Shown in pieces: positions 1-8,081 of a DNA stretch of 64,000 nt (position 1 is the stretch's first letter; every line of letters starts with the position of its first letter). The stretch covers positions 107,097-171,096 of the forward strand of contig NZ_CABVPN010000017.1 of assembly GCF_902499115.1 (NCBI RefSeq), read 5' to 3'. Below the pieces are notes generated by a model. That model saw only the letters and a program-made list of their open reading frames with translations. It was not told where the DNA came from and ran no database searches. The translations under genes were made by a program, and so were the position numbers. This DNA comes from Burkholderia diffusa. Its GTDB lineage: Bacteria > Pseudomonadota > Gammaproteobacteria > Burkholderiales > Burkholderiaceae.

Positions 1-443
1 TCTACCGCCAGCAGGATTTCTTCTACGACGTGCCGCGCGGCCGGCTGAAGCTGCGCCGCTTCGAGGACGGCACGCCGGCCGAACTGATCTTCTACCAGCG
101 CGACGACCGTGACGGGCCGAAGGCGTCGTACTACACGCGCAGCCCGGTGACGAACCCGGACGCGATGCACTCGCTGCTCGCGACCGCGCTCACCACGCGC
201 GGAATCGTGACGAAGGAACGGCACGTGTACCTCGTCGGCCGCACGCGAATCCATCTCGACCGCGTCGACGGCCTCGGCGACTTCATCGAACTGGAAGTGG
301 TGCTCGGTCCCGACGACGACGAAGCCGGCGGCGAAGCCGAGGCCCATGACGTGTTCGAGAAGCTCGGCGTGGCGCAGGAGGATCTCGTCGCGGTCGCGTA
401 CGTCGACCTGCTGAACGCCGACGCACGATCCGAAGCGGCCTGA
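1..443 (+). CDS. CYTH-domain protein (class IV adenylate cyclase / triphosphatase-like), 5' partial
   Basis: The open frame runs in from the left edge, starting with residues YRQQDFFYDV, so the true start lies outside the window; the GTG at 30 is not the real start. What is visible is the body of a CYTH fold: alternating charged beta strands such as GRLKLRRF, AELIFYQRDD and FIELEVVL, the tunnel-type pattern that binds triphosphate and divalent metal. Known CYTH enzymes are CyaB-type adenylate cyclases and thiamine or inorganic triphosphatases. Which substrate applies here cannot be told from the fragment. It ends 54 bp before the convergent Lrp-type regulator. Confidence 0.75.
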   Translation, partial: YRQQDFFYDVPRGRLKLRRFEDGTPAELIFYQRDDRDGPKASYYTRSPVTNPDAMHSLLATALTTRGIVTKERHVYLVGRTRIHLDRVDGLGDFIELEVVLGPDDDEAGGEAEAHDVFEKLGVAQEDLVAVAYVDLLNADARSEAA

Positions 444-497
444 TCTGGCCCTGTCCGCGGCGGCGCCTCGCGCCCCGCCGCCGGCCCGGCCGCCGCG

Positions 498-983
498 TCA
501 GGCGGCGCCGGGCGCCAGGTGCGCGAGCGGCAGCGCGCCGTTGCGCTTGAAGGTCGTCAGCACGATGTTCGAGCGCACGCTGTCGACGCCCGGCACGCGC
601 ATCAGCTTCTTCATCACGAACTGGGACAGCGCGTTGAGATCCGGCGCGACGATCCGCAGCAGATAGTCGGCGTCGCCGACCACCGCATGACATTCGAGCA
701 CTTCGGGCAACACGTCGATCTGTTGCTGGAACTGCTCGATGATCGAATCGCCGTGGTGCTTGAGCTTCAGGCTCGTGAACGCCGTGACGCCGAGCCCGAG
801 CTTTTCGGGGCGCAGCATCACGCGGTAGCCTTCAATCACGCCGGCCGCCTCGAGCCGCTGCAGCCGCCGGCCGATCTGCGACGGCGACAGCGGCACCTCC
901 TCGCCGAGCTGCTGGTGCGTCGCACGGCCGAAGCGCTGCAGCACGTCGAGAAGCGCGAGATCGAAGTGATCGAGTTCCAGCAT
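498..983 (-). CDS. Lrp/AsnC-family transcriptional regulator
   Basis: The 161-residue protein starts at MLELDHFD; an upstream in-frame start would add only five residues. Residues about 2-60 form the winged helix-turn-helix (LSPSQIGRRLQRLEAAGVIEGY), and about 65-150 form the RAM ligand-binding domain (HAVVGDADYLLRIV, VPGVDSVRSNIVLTTFK). This is the normal length for Lrp paralogues. It is divergent from phhA with about 140 bp between the starts, and that gap holds a strong inverted repeat. Lrp-type regulators next to aromatic amino-acid genes typically sense the amino acid. Control of phhAB by phenylalanine or tyrosine is therefore an inference from position. Confidence 0.9.
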   Translation of the reverse strand: MLELDHFDLALLDVLQRFGRATHQQLGEEVPLSPSQIGRRLQRLEAAGVIEGYRVMLRPEKLGLGVTAFTSLKLKHHGDSIIEQFQQQIDVLPEVLECHAVVGDADYLLRIVAPDLNALSQFVMKKLMRVPGVDSVRSNIVLTTFKRNGALPLAHLAPGAA

Positions 984-1004
984 GAGCGTTCTCCGCATTG
1001 ATTC

Positions 1005-1035
1005 CTGTTTTGATGCGCGATTATCGCATCAACAG
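1005..1035. promoter_or_regulatory. Inverted repeat between the Lrp-type regulator and phhA, likely operator
   Basis: TTGATGCG (1010-1017) and CGCATCAA (1025-1032) are perfect 8-bp arms separated by 7 bp. Outside them CTGTT and CAG roughly extend the symmetry. The repeat lies 27 bp from the regulator start and about 90 bp from the phhA start, where an Lrp-type dimer would control both genes. The operator role is inferred. Confidence 0.6.
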
Positions 1036-1122
1036 GCGAATTCACGCCATCTTTGCGCTCATTCCGCACGCCACTCGCTCTACACTTGCATGGTTCCCAA
1101 CCACAGCGTGCAGAGCCTCACC

Positions 1123-2016
1123 ATGTCCACCGTCGTCACCGCGAAACTGCAGGAGCAGTTCGACGCGGGCCTCGAAACCCGCGCCGATTTCACCATCGAC
1201 CAGCCGCTCGAACGCTACGGCCAGGTCGACCACGCGGTGTGGCAGCAGCTCTATGCGCGCCAGTCGGCGCTGCTGCGCGGACGCGCATGCGGCGCGTTCA
1301 TCGCAGGGCTCTGGAAGATCGACCTGCCGGCCGATCGCGTGCCGTCGTTCGCCGACGTGAATCGCCAGCTGAAGCCGGCCACCGGCTGGGAGATCGTCGC
1401 CGTGCCGGGCCTCGTGCCCGATCGCGTGTTCTTCGAGCACCTCGCGAACCGGCGGTTTCCGGTCACCTGGTGGATGCGCCGCCCCGATCAGCTCGACTAC
1501 CTGCAGGAACCCGACTGCTTCCACGACCTGTTCGGCCACGTGCCGCTCCTGATCGAGCCGGTGTTCGCTGACTACATGCAGGCATACGGCCGCACCGCGC
1601 TCGCGGTCGCGGACGACGAAGCGGCGCTCGCGCGCCTGGCGCGCCTCTACTGGTATACGGTGGAGTTCGGACTGATCCGCGACACGAATGGCACGAACGG
1701 ACTGTCGATTTACGGCGCCGGGATCGTGTCGAGCAAGGGCGAGAGCCTGTACAGCCTCGAAAGCGCGGCGCCGAACCGGCTCGGTTTCGACCTCGAGCGC
1801 GTGATGCGCACGCGCTACCGGATCGACACGTTCCAGAAGACCTACTTCGTGATCGATGATTTCGCGCAGTTGTTCGCGCTGGCTGACGTCGATGGCCGTG
1901 CGCTGGCCGACCGGCTGGCCCCGTTGTCCGAGTTCCCGGCCGGCGCGGTGGTCGACCGCGATCTCGTGCTGCATCGCGGCACGGGCGAAGGCTGGCCGGA
2001 CGACGCCGACGCGTAA
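1123..2016 (+). CDS. phhA: Phenylalanine-4-hydroxylase
   Basis: This 297-residue protein is the size of bacterial monomeric phenylalanine hydroxylases, which convert phenylalanine to tyrosine with tetrahydropterin, Fe(II) and O2 in the cytoplasm. The iron-binding signature DCFHDLFGH gives the two His ligands near 134 and 139, and YWYTVEFGL supplies the Glu ligand near 181. The start at MSTVVTAK was chosen because the longer frame upstream runs through the divergent promoter and has no family-like sequence. The pterin dehydratase phhB follows about 160 bp downstream, so the pair forms the usual hydroxylation and cofactor-recycling module. Confidence 0.96.
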   Translation: MSTVVTAKLQEQFDAGLETRADFTIDQPLERYGQVDHAVWQQLYARQSALLRGRACGAFIAGLWKIDLPADRVPSFADVNRQLKPATGWEIVAVPGLVPDRVFFEHLANRRFPVTWWMRRPDQLDYLQEPDCFHDLFGHVPLLIEPVFADYMQAYGRTALAVADDEAALARLARLYWYTVEFGLIRDTNGTNGLSIYGAGIVSSKGESLYSLESAAPNRLGFDLERVMRTRYRIDTFQKTYFVIDDFAQLFALADVDGRALADRLAPLSEFPAGAVVDRDLVLHRGTGEGWPDDADA

Positions 2017-2172
2017 GGCCGCGGGCCACGCCGGCATGATTCGCGCGCCGGCGCCCGCTTCCGGATGCCCGTTGCCGGATGGCCATCCCGCAACTATGAA
2101 ACAATGACCGGTACCGGTTTTGCCGCGTGGCCTCTGCCCGCGTGCGGGCGCCGTTACCGAACGAGGTGCAAC

Positions 2173-2481
2173 ATGATTCACAAGCTCACATCAGAAGAAC
2201 GCAAGACCCGACTCGAAGGCCTGCCTCACTGGACGGCCGTGCCGGGCCGCGACGCGATCCAGCGCAGCCTGCGCTTTGCCGATTTCAACGAGGCCTTCGG
2301 CTTCATGACGCGTGTCGCGATCAAGGCGCAGGAAATGAACCACCATCCGGAATGGTTCAACGTGTACAACCGCGTCGACGTGACGCTGTCGACCCACGAC
2401 GCGGACGGCCTGACCGAACGCGACATCGCGCTCGCAACGTTCATCGACCAGGTGTGCGCACACACCAATCCGGCCGCCTGA
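2173..2481 (+). CDS. phhB: 4a-hydroxytetrahydrobiopterin dehydratase
   Basis: The 102-residue protein is the usual length for PCD/DCoH. It carries the family core EMNHHPEWFNVYNRV at about 54-68, with the paired histidines that catalyse dehydration of the 4a-carbinolamine pterin, followed by STHDADGLTERD. It regenerates the pterin cofactor oxidised by PhhA. The start MIHKLTSEE is preceded by a purine-rich stretch (gaggtgcaac). The longer open frame upstream is unrelated to the family and was rejected. Confidence 0.95.
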   Translation: MIHKLTSEERKTRLEGLPHWTAVPGRDAIQRSLRFADFNEAFGFMTRVAIKAQEMNHHPEWFNVYNRVDVTLSTHDADGLTERDIALATFIDQVCAHTNPAA

Positions 2482-2494
2482 GACCTTCCTCTAC

Positions 2495-2520
2495 CGCCGC
2501 GCATCTTTCGACGCGCGGCG
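2495..2520 (+). terminator. Possible phhB terminator hairpin
   Basis: CGCCGCGC and GCGCGGCG form an 8-bp GC-rich stem with a 10-nt loop just after the phhB stop, followed by cgtcaactttt. The T-run is offset from the stem, so factor-independent function is uncertain. Confidence 0.4.
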
Positions 2521-2573
2521 CGTCAACTTTTCATTTCGATGAACGTTTTCTAGGATGTACTCAGCGAAAGCCT

Positions 2574-2804
2574 TCAGCTTTCCAAGCCATCCTTAAGGCG
2601 CACGTAAGTCTCGTACGCTTTCCGCGCCTTGGGGTCCAAACCTTCCAGTTGCAGCGCGCCTTCGCGCTGTACAATCAGCAGCGCATACGGCTTGGAGAGC
2701 GCGCTGGCCTCTTCGCAGAGTTTGAGTTCGTCGCCGCTCGACGGCGAGCGGGCGCGCCAGAAATTGATCGCGGCTTCGAGGTCGTGAATCGAAATATCGG
2801 ACAT
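2574..2804 (-). CDS. DUF3717-type small protein
   Basis: This 76-residue soluble protein starts at MSDISIHDLEAAINFWR. It is largely helical and acidic, with the segments ELKLCEEASALSKPYALLIV and ARKAYETYVRL. It resembles the short DUF3717 proteins found next to regulators in Burkholderia; that family name is from memory of its sequence style. There is no signal peptide or membrane segment, and the function is unknown. The gene is divergent from the response regulator downstream of it (124 bp between the starts). Confidence 0.75.
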   Translation of the reverse strand: MSDISIHDLEAAINFWRARSPSSGDELKLCEEASALSKPYALLIVQREGALQLEGLDPKARKAYETYVRLKDGLES

Positions 2805-2927
2805 GATTGGATTTAATCGTTCGCTGGCCGCCATGCTTGATTGTCAGGCGATGCGTCGCCCCTGTGGAAACGGCGTCGTGCTGTCCGCGTGCCTGAACCG
2901 CCAACCCATTGTACTTGAGCGAACTTC

Positions 2928-3620
2928 ATGCGACTCCTTCTGATCGAAGACGACCGCCCCATCGCACGCGGTATCCAGAGCAGCCTCGAGCAGGCTGGCT
3001 TCACCGTCGACATGGTGCATGACGGCATCTTTGCCGAACAGGCGCTGGCACAAAACCGCCACGAACTCGTGATCCTCGACCTCGGCCTGCCGGGCATCGA
3101 CGGTATGACGCTGCTCACACGCTTTCGCCAGACCAATCGCCACACGCCGGTCATCGTGCTGACCGCGCGCGACGAATTGAACGACCGGATTCAGGGCCTG
3201 AACTCCGGCGCCGACGATTACATGCTCAAGCCGTTCGAGCCGGCCGAGCTCGAAGCGCGCATCCGCGCGGTGATGCGCCGCAGCGGCCCGCACAGCGACA
3301 TGCCGCGTCCGGAAGTGTCGCTCGGCGGCGTCCGCCTGTCGGGCGTCGATCGCCGCATCTTCAACGACGACAAGCCGCTGGAACTGTCGCCGCGCGAATT
3401 CGCGGTGCTCGAAATGCTGCTGCTGCGTCACGGCCGTGTGGTCAGCAAGGCCCAGCTGCAGGATCACCTCACGCACTTCGGCGGCGATCTCGGCGACACC
3501 GCGATCGAAGTTTACGTGCACCGGGTGCGCAAGAAACTGGAGCAGTGCCGTGTCGAAATCGTCACGGTGCGCGGCTTCGGCTACCTGCTGCAGGAAATCC
3601 GCCAGACCGCGAGCGTCTGA
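2928..3620 (+). CDS. OmpR-family response regulator (TctD/QseB-like)
   Basis: The 230-residue protein has a receiver domain at about 1-115, with acidic pocket EDD at 7-9, phosphoacceptor Asp51 (LVILDLGLPG) and the conserved Lys in DDYMLKPFE. A winged-helix DNA-binding domain follows at about 130-225 (LSPREFAVLEMLLLRHGRVVS, VYVHRVRKKL). It is the cognate regulator of the histidine kinase that starts 117 bp downstream. The targets are not evident from the sequence. A second pair of the same type lies at 43541-45598. Confidence 0.93.
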   Translation: MRLLLIEDDRPIARGIQSSLEQAGFTVDMVHDGIFAEQALAQNRHELVILDLGLPGIDGMTLLTRFRQTNRHTPVIVLTARDELNDRIQGLNSGADDYMLKPFEPAELEARIRAVMRRSGPHSDMPRPEVSLGGVRLSGVDRRIFNDDKPLELSPREFAVLEMLLLRHGRVVSKAQLQDHLTHFGGDLGDTAIEVYVHRVRKKLEQCRVEIVTVRGFGYLLQEIRQTASV

Positions 3621-3736
3621 GCGGCGCCGCACGCCGGCCGGCCGCGTGCCGCCGGCAAGCCGCCCTGCCCGCGTCGCCGTCCGACGCACGTCCGCGCCGC
3701 TCCCCGTGAGCGGCGCTTATCCATTTGCCCGTCGAA

Positions 3737-5221
3737 ATGTCTTCTGATCCGGCTGTCACCACCAGCCTGCGCCGCTCGCTGCTTCGGCGCCTCGCCGCGC
3801 CGCTGTCGATGCTCGCGCTGATGAGCGGCCTGATCGCCTACTGGCTCGCGTGGCAATACACGCAGCACGTGATCGACCGCTCGCTCGCCGATCTCGCCAC
3901 CGCCATCTCCAAACAGATCCAGATCGCCGGCCCCGACGCGCCGTTCACGGTGCCGCCGCTCGCGCAGGCGATGTTCTCCGATCCGGCGGAAGCGCTGATC
4001 TACCGGATCAGCGACGGCGAACAGGAACTCGCCGGCGACCCGAAGCTGCCGCTGCGCGGCATCAACGTGCGCCGCATGCATCACGCGTACGTGTTCGAGG
4101 CCGAGTACGACAATCGCGCGGTGCGCGTCGCGCAGGTGCGTGTCGACAATGTCGAGGGCGGCAAGCCGATGGTGGTCGAAGTCGCGCAGCCGGTGCGCCA
4201 CCGTTACCGGATCGCGGCCGAATTCCTCGTCGCGATCATGATGCCGCTGTTGCTGTTGCTGCTCGCGGGCTGGGGCATCGTGTGGCGGGTCGTGAACCAG
4301 CAGCTCGGCCCGCTCACGCATCTCGCCGATTCGCTGAACCGGCAGACCCACACGTCGCTGGAGCCGGTCGACGAAACCGACGTGCCGCTCGAGATCCGGC
4401 CGCTGACGAGCGCGATGAACGCGCTGCTCGGCCGCCTGAAGACCGCGCTCGACGCGCAGCGCAAGTTCATCGCCGATGCCGCGCACCAGTTGCGCACGCC
4501 GCTCACGGCCGTGAAGCTGCATGCGGAACAGGCCGCCGTCGCGCGCGACCCGCAGCAGACCTACGCCGCCGTGCGCGAACTGCGCGCGGCCGCCGACCGC
4601 GCGGTGCGGCTGTCGAACCAGCTGCTGTCGCTCGCGCGTGCGGAGCCGGGCGAACAGGCCGCGCGTTTCGTCGACGTCGACCTGGCCGCGATGGCGTTCG
4701 AGACGGGCGCCGAGTGGGTGCCGCGCGCACTCGCCTCGCATGTCGATCTCGGCTTCCAGCGCAGCGACGATCCCGGCGAAGACGAAACGCTGAACGTGCG
4801 CGGCAACCCCGTGCTGCTGCGCGAAGTGATCGCGAACCTGCTCGACAATGCGCTGAAATACGTGCCGCTCGCACGGCCGGCGGGCGCGCGGATCACGGTG
4901 AACGTCGCACGCGGCGCGCTCGAGAACGGCCAGCCAGCCGCCGAGATCGTCGTCGAGGACAACGGCCCGGGCGTGCCGGCCAGCCAGCAGGCCGACCTGT
5001 TCAAGCGCTTCTTCCGCGGCGATGCGCAGAGTGGCAACGGCGTCGAGACGGGCGCCGGGCTCGGCCTCGCGATCGTGCACGACATCATCGCGATGCACGG
5101 CGGCACGGTGTCGTACGAGGATGCAGCGGGAGGCGGCTCGCGTTTCGTGGTGCGGGTGCCGCTCGCCAAGCGCACCGCGAAGCCGGCGAGCGAGACGCCG
5201 GCCGCCGCGCCGACGCACTGA
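3737..5221 (+). CDS. Sensor histidine kinase (TctE-like)
   Basis: This 494-residue membrane kinase has TM1 at about 18-38 (MLALMSGLIAYWLAW) and then a periplasmic 2CSK_N-like sensor region. TM2 lies at about 165-185 (FLVAIMMPLLLLLLAGWGIV) and a HAMP-like linker follows. The HisKA box is FIADAAHQLRTPLTAV with His250. The ATPase domain has an N-box (NLLDNALKYV) and G-boxes (VEDNGPGV, GAGLGLAIV). ATG at 3737 is preferred to the TTG at 3725. It pairs with the regulator upstream. The periplasmic ligand is unknown; relatives sense carboxylates. Confidence 0.92.
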   Translation: MSSDPAVTTSLRRSLLRRLAAPLSMLALMSGLIAYWLAWQYTQHVIDRSLADLATAISKQIQIAGPDAPFTVPPLAQAMFSDPAEALIYRISDGEQELAGDPKLPLRGINVRRMHHAYVFEAEYDNRAVRVAQVRVDNVEGGKPMVVEVAQPVRHRYRIAAEFLVAIMMPLLLLLLAGWGIVWRVVNQQLGPLTHLADSLNRQTHTSLEPVDETDVPLEIRPLTSAMNALLGRLKTALDAQRKFIADAAHQLRTPLTAVKLHAEQAAVARDPQQTYAAVRELRAAADRAVRLSNQLLSLARAEPGEQAARFVDVDLAAMAFETGAEWVPRALASHVDLGFQRSDDPGEDETLNVRGNPVLLREVIANLLDNALKYVPLARPAGARITVNVARGALENGQPAAEIVVEDNGPGVPASQQADLFKRFFRGDAQSGNGVETGAGLGLAIVHDIIAMHGGTVSYEDAAGGGSRFVVRVPLAKRTAKPASETPAAAPTH

Positions 5222-5316
5222 GGCGCGTGCTGGCCCGTATCGGGCAGGACGGACGGCCGCGCGGCGGCCATCCTGGTGAAGGTGAAGCAGCCGCGCACGA
5301 TGCGCGGCCGCGCCGG

Positions 5317-5838
5317 TCACTTCTTCTTTTTCTTGTCCTTCGCGTCGGACTCCGACTTCCTGTCCTTCTTCTTTTTCTTCTTGCCGTCGTCGTCCGGCGT
5401 GGCGAGCAGCGTGCCGCGACACGCGGCCGCGCCGCAATGGCACGCGTATTCGCGCTTGAGCTTCTTCGTCAGCTTCTCGTCGATCACGAGGCCATAGTCG
5501 TAGAACAGCTCTTCTTCTGGCCCGATATCGCGCAGCGCATGGATGAACACGCGGCCCTCGATCTCCTCGGCCTCGCAGTTCGGCGCGCACGAATGGTTGA
5601 TCCAGCGCGCGCTGTTGCCGTCGATCTTGCCGTCGATCACGCCGCCCTCTTCCAGTGCGAAGTAGAACGTATGGTTCGGCTCGTTCGGGTCGTGCGGATG
5701 GCGGCGCAGCGCTTCCTTCCACGAAATTCGCTCGCCCTTGTATTCCACTACGCGTTCGCCGGCCTTGATCGGCGCCACCGCGAACACGCCCTTGCCGTGT
5801 ACTCCCGAGCGGCGCACCGCGATCCTGCGTGAACTCAT
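5317..5838 (-). CDS. SET-domain protein, putative lysine methyltransferase
   Basis: The 173-residue protein is almost entirely a SET domain. It begins RIAVRRSGVHGKGVFA, has the S-adenosylmethionine site WINHSCAPNC (residues 79-88; NHSC core) and catalytic LFYDYG (111-116). A post-SET cysteine cluster (C133, C135, C140) would bind zinc with the pocket Cys. SET enzymes methylate protein lysines. A very basic, Lys-rich tail (about 152-173) suggests binding to nucleic acid or acidic protein. No secretion signal is visible. A bacterial target such as a ribosomal or DNA-binding protein, or a host target if exported, are both possible; neither is shown. Confidence 0.85.
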   Translation of the reverse strand: MSSRRIAVRRSGVHGKGVFAVAPIKAGERVVEYKGERISWKEALRRHPHDPNEPNHTFYFALEEGGVIDGKIDGNSARWINHSCAPNCEAEEIEGRVFIHALRDIGPEEELFYDYGLVIDEKLTKKLKREYACHCGAAACRGTLLATPDDDGKKKKKKDRKSESDAKDKKKKK

Positions 5839-5912
5839 CGAACGAATCCTTTGAAGACGACTTGAATGGAAGACAGCCGCGCTTTCGACTTGTGCGACTC
5901 AACGTCGCGCGA

Positions 5913-5942
5913 AACGAAAACGCGGCACCGGTGGGTGCCGCG
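5913..5942 (-). terminator. Rho-independent terminator downstream of the OYE gene
   Basis: CGCGGCACC/GGTGCCGCG form a perfect 9-bp stem with a 4-nt loop (5921-5942). Read on the minus strand it is followed by TTTTCGTT, a fitting T-run for the gene ending at 6027. The rest of the 5839-6026 gap should hold the promoter of the SET-domain gene. Confidence 0.75.
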
Positions 5943-6026
5943 TCGGGGCATGCGGCGAATCACCCGCATCCTACACGTTCACGATTGCTTCGTTCAACAT
6001 CGCGCGCAATATCGCGCGCATGCCGC

Positions 6027-7139
6027 TCAGCGCTGGCCGAATGCGATGTCGCCGAACAACGCCTTGTGCTCGCGGGGCTGCGAACGCCAGTACTGCGGCG
6101 GCGCCGACACCTGTGCGCCGAGCTCGGCGGCCGCATGCCACGGCCAGCGCGGGTCGTACAGCATCGCGCGCGCCATCGCGACGAAATCGGCGTCGCCGGC
6201 CTCGATCAGCTGGTTCGCATGCGCGGGCTCGTTGATGAGGCCGACCGCGATCGTCGGCATCCCGACCGCGCGCTTCACCGCCTTCGCGAACGGCACCTGG
6301 TAGCCGGGCGACAGCGGGATCTTCTGCAGCGGCGACACGCCGCCGGACGACACGTCGATCCAGTCGCAGCCGCGCTCCTTCAGTTCGTGCGCGAACGCGA
6401 TCGTATCCTCGAGTTCCCAGCCGCCCTCGACCCAGTCGGTCGCCGACACGCGCACGCCCACCGGCCGGTCCGCCGGAAATGCCGCGCGCACGATGTCGAA
6501 GATCTCGAGCGGAAAGCGCATCCGGTTTTCTCGCGAGCCGCCGTATTCGTCGGTGCGCTGGTTCGAAAGCGGCGACAGGAACTGATGCAGCAGATAGCCG
6601 TGCGCCGCATGCACCTCGATCGCATCGATGCCGAGGCGCGCGGCGCGCTTCGCTGCGGCAGCGAACGCCTCGCGGATCCGGTTCAGGCCGGCCGCGTCGA
6701 GCGCGAGCGGCGGCGTCTCGCCGTCCTTGTGCGGTAACGCCGACGGCGCATGCGGCAGCCAGCCGCCATCGGCGACGGACACGAGCTGGCCACCCTTCCA
6801 CGGCACCTCGCTCGACGCCTTGCGCCCCGCATGCGAGAGCTGCATCGCGACACGGACCGGCGAATGCTTGCGGATCGCCGCCAGCACCGGCTTGAGCGCC
6901 GCTTCGGTCACGTCGTCCCACAGGCCGAGGTCGCCGGCCGTGATGCGCCCGTCGGGTTCAACGGCGGTCGCTTCGATGCAGAGCAAGCCCGCACCGGACA
7001 GCGCGAGATGGCCGAGGTGAATCATGTGCCAGTCGGTCGCCTCGCCGCGCTCGGCCGAGTACTGGCACATCGGGGAGATCACGATCCGGTTCGGAAGGGT
7101 CACGCCGCGCAGCGTGAACGGAGAAAACAACGCAGTCAT
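6027..7139 (-). CDS. NADH:flavin oxidoreductase / old yellow enzyme (YqjM/XenA-like)
   Basis: The 370-residue TIM-barrel flavoenzyme starts MTALFSPFTLRGVTLPNRI. Cys25 in SPMCQYS marks the YqjM/XenA branch of old yellow enzymes. The active-site HAAHGYLLHQFLSPLSNQR and the FMN phosphate-binding region near GDADFVAMARAMLYDP are intact. Such enzymes reduce activated C=C bonds and nitro compounds with NAD(P)H. The family's usual length is about 350-370 residues. The start at 7139 agrees with family N-termini, and the longer frame to 7184 does not. It is monocistronic and ends in a good terminator. Confidence 0.93.
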   Translation of the reverse strand: MTALFSPFTLRGVTLPNRIVISPMCQYSAERGEATDWHMIHLGHLALSGAGLLCIEATAVEPDGRITAGDLGLWDDVTEAALKPVLAAIRKHSPVRVAMQLSHAGRKASSEVPWKGGQLVSVADGGWLPHAPSALPHKDGETPPLALDAAGLNRIREAFAAAAKRAARLGIDAIEVHAAHGYLLHQFLSPLSNQRTDEYGGSRENRMRFPLEIFDIVRAAFPADRPVGVRVSATDWVEGGWELEDTIAFAHELKERGCDWIDVSSGGVSPLQKIPLSPGYQVPFAKAVKRAVGMPTIAVGLINEPAHANQLIEAGDADFVAMARAMLYDPRWPWHAAAELGAQVSAPPQYWRSQPREHKALFGDIAFGQR

Positions 7140-7342
7140 GGATGCCGCTCGCCAGGAAAGGGAAACAGCGGACCAGCGTAGCATGCGGGCTCGAAGCCTG
7201 CTCGTAGCCGGCTCGGCAGTAAGCGGATGGTCAGGCAGGGCCGGCGTGCAGCCGGCCGCGAGGCAACGCGCACGCGGCGTGCGGCGGTGCGCCGACCCGC
7301 AATGCCCGCGGGCCGGTCACGCGCGGTGCCGCTCGCCCGGGA

Positions 7343-8056
7343 TCAAAGCCCGACGCTGTCGAGCCACTCGCCGAACATGCGTCGTGCGGCCGTCTCCAGC
7401 GCAGGACCGTGCTGAACGGTGTCGGCGCGCAACTGGCGCGCGTCGATGCCGGGCGTCGACGCGATTTCGCCGGCGTTGCCGATCAGCCAGGGTTCGAAGC
7501 GGTCGGAGCGGATTTCAGGATGACATTGCAGCGCCAGCACGTGCTGCCCCCACGCGAACGCCTGATGGCGGCACGCCGGTGTCGATGCAAGATGGATCGC
7601 GCCGCCCGGCAGGTCGAACGTATCGCCGTGCCAGTGCAGCATCGAAGTCGCCGCGCCGTCGAGGTGACGCAGCGGCGACGCGCGGCCCGCGTCGGTGAGC
7701 GTCAGCGGCGCCCAGCCAAGTTCCTTCTGCGCAGCCGGATAGACGCGCGCACCGAGCGCGCGGGCGATGAACTGCGCCCCGAGGCAGATGCCGAGGATCG
7801 GCAGTCCGGCATCGATGCGCTGGCGCACGAGTGCCGCGAGCGGCGCGATCGACGGATACTGCGCATCCTCGTACACGCTGAGTGGCCCGCCGAGCATCAC
7901 GATCAACGCCGGCTTGAGCGCGTCGAGCGCCTCGACGCGCGACGATCCGACATCGACGTATCGCACCCGCCGCCCGCGCTCTCCGAGCACCTGCTCGAAG
8001 CTGCCGAGGTCCTCGAAATGCACGTGGCGGATCGCCACCACTTCAGCGTTCATCAT
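7343..8056 (-). CDS. Class I glutamine amidotransferase (GMP synthase-like)
   Basis: This 237-residue stand-alone GATase-1 domain has the nucleophile elbow GICLGAQ with Cys91, an oxyanion-side loop VMLGGPLSVYED, and the His-Glu pair in LQCHPEIR near 181. No synthase domain is attached, as in the YfeJ/GMP-synthase-like group that hydrolyses gamma-glutamyl amides. The exact substrate is not known. It lies 25 bp after the MarR-type gene on the same strand, so the two probably form one transcript. Confidence 0.88.
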   Translation of the reverse strand: MMNAEVVAIRHVHFEDLGSFEQVLGERGRRVRYVDVGSSRVEALDALKPALIVMLGGPLSVYEDAQYPSIAPLAALVRQRIDAGLPILGICLGAQFIARALGARVYPAAQKELGWAPLTLTDAGRASPLRHLDGAATSMLHWHGDTFDLPGGAIHLASTPACRHQAFAWGQHVLALQCHPEIRSDRFEPWLIGNAGEIASTPGIDARQLRADTVQHGPALETAARRMFGEWLDSVGL

Positions 8057-8081
8057 CGGCCTCCCGGTCGATCGACGGACG

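Noticed and set aside
3581..5902. 773-codon open frame on the minus strand across the kinase and SET genes
   Set aside because: Shadow of GC-rich coding DNA: Arg/Ala-rich, no family motif, and it overlaps two well-supported genes.
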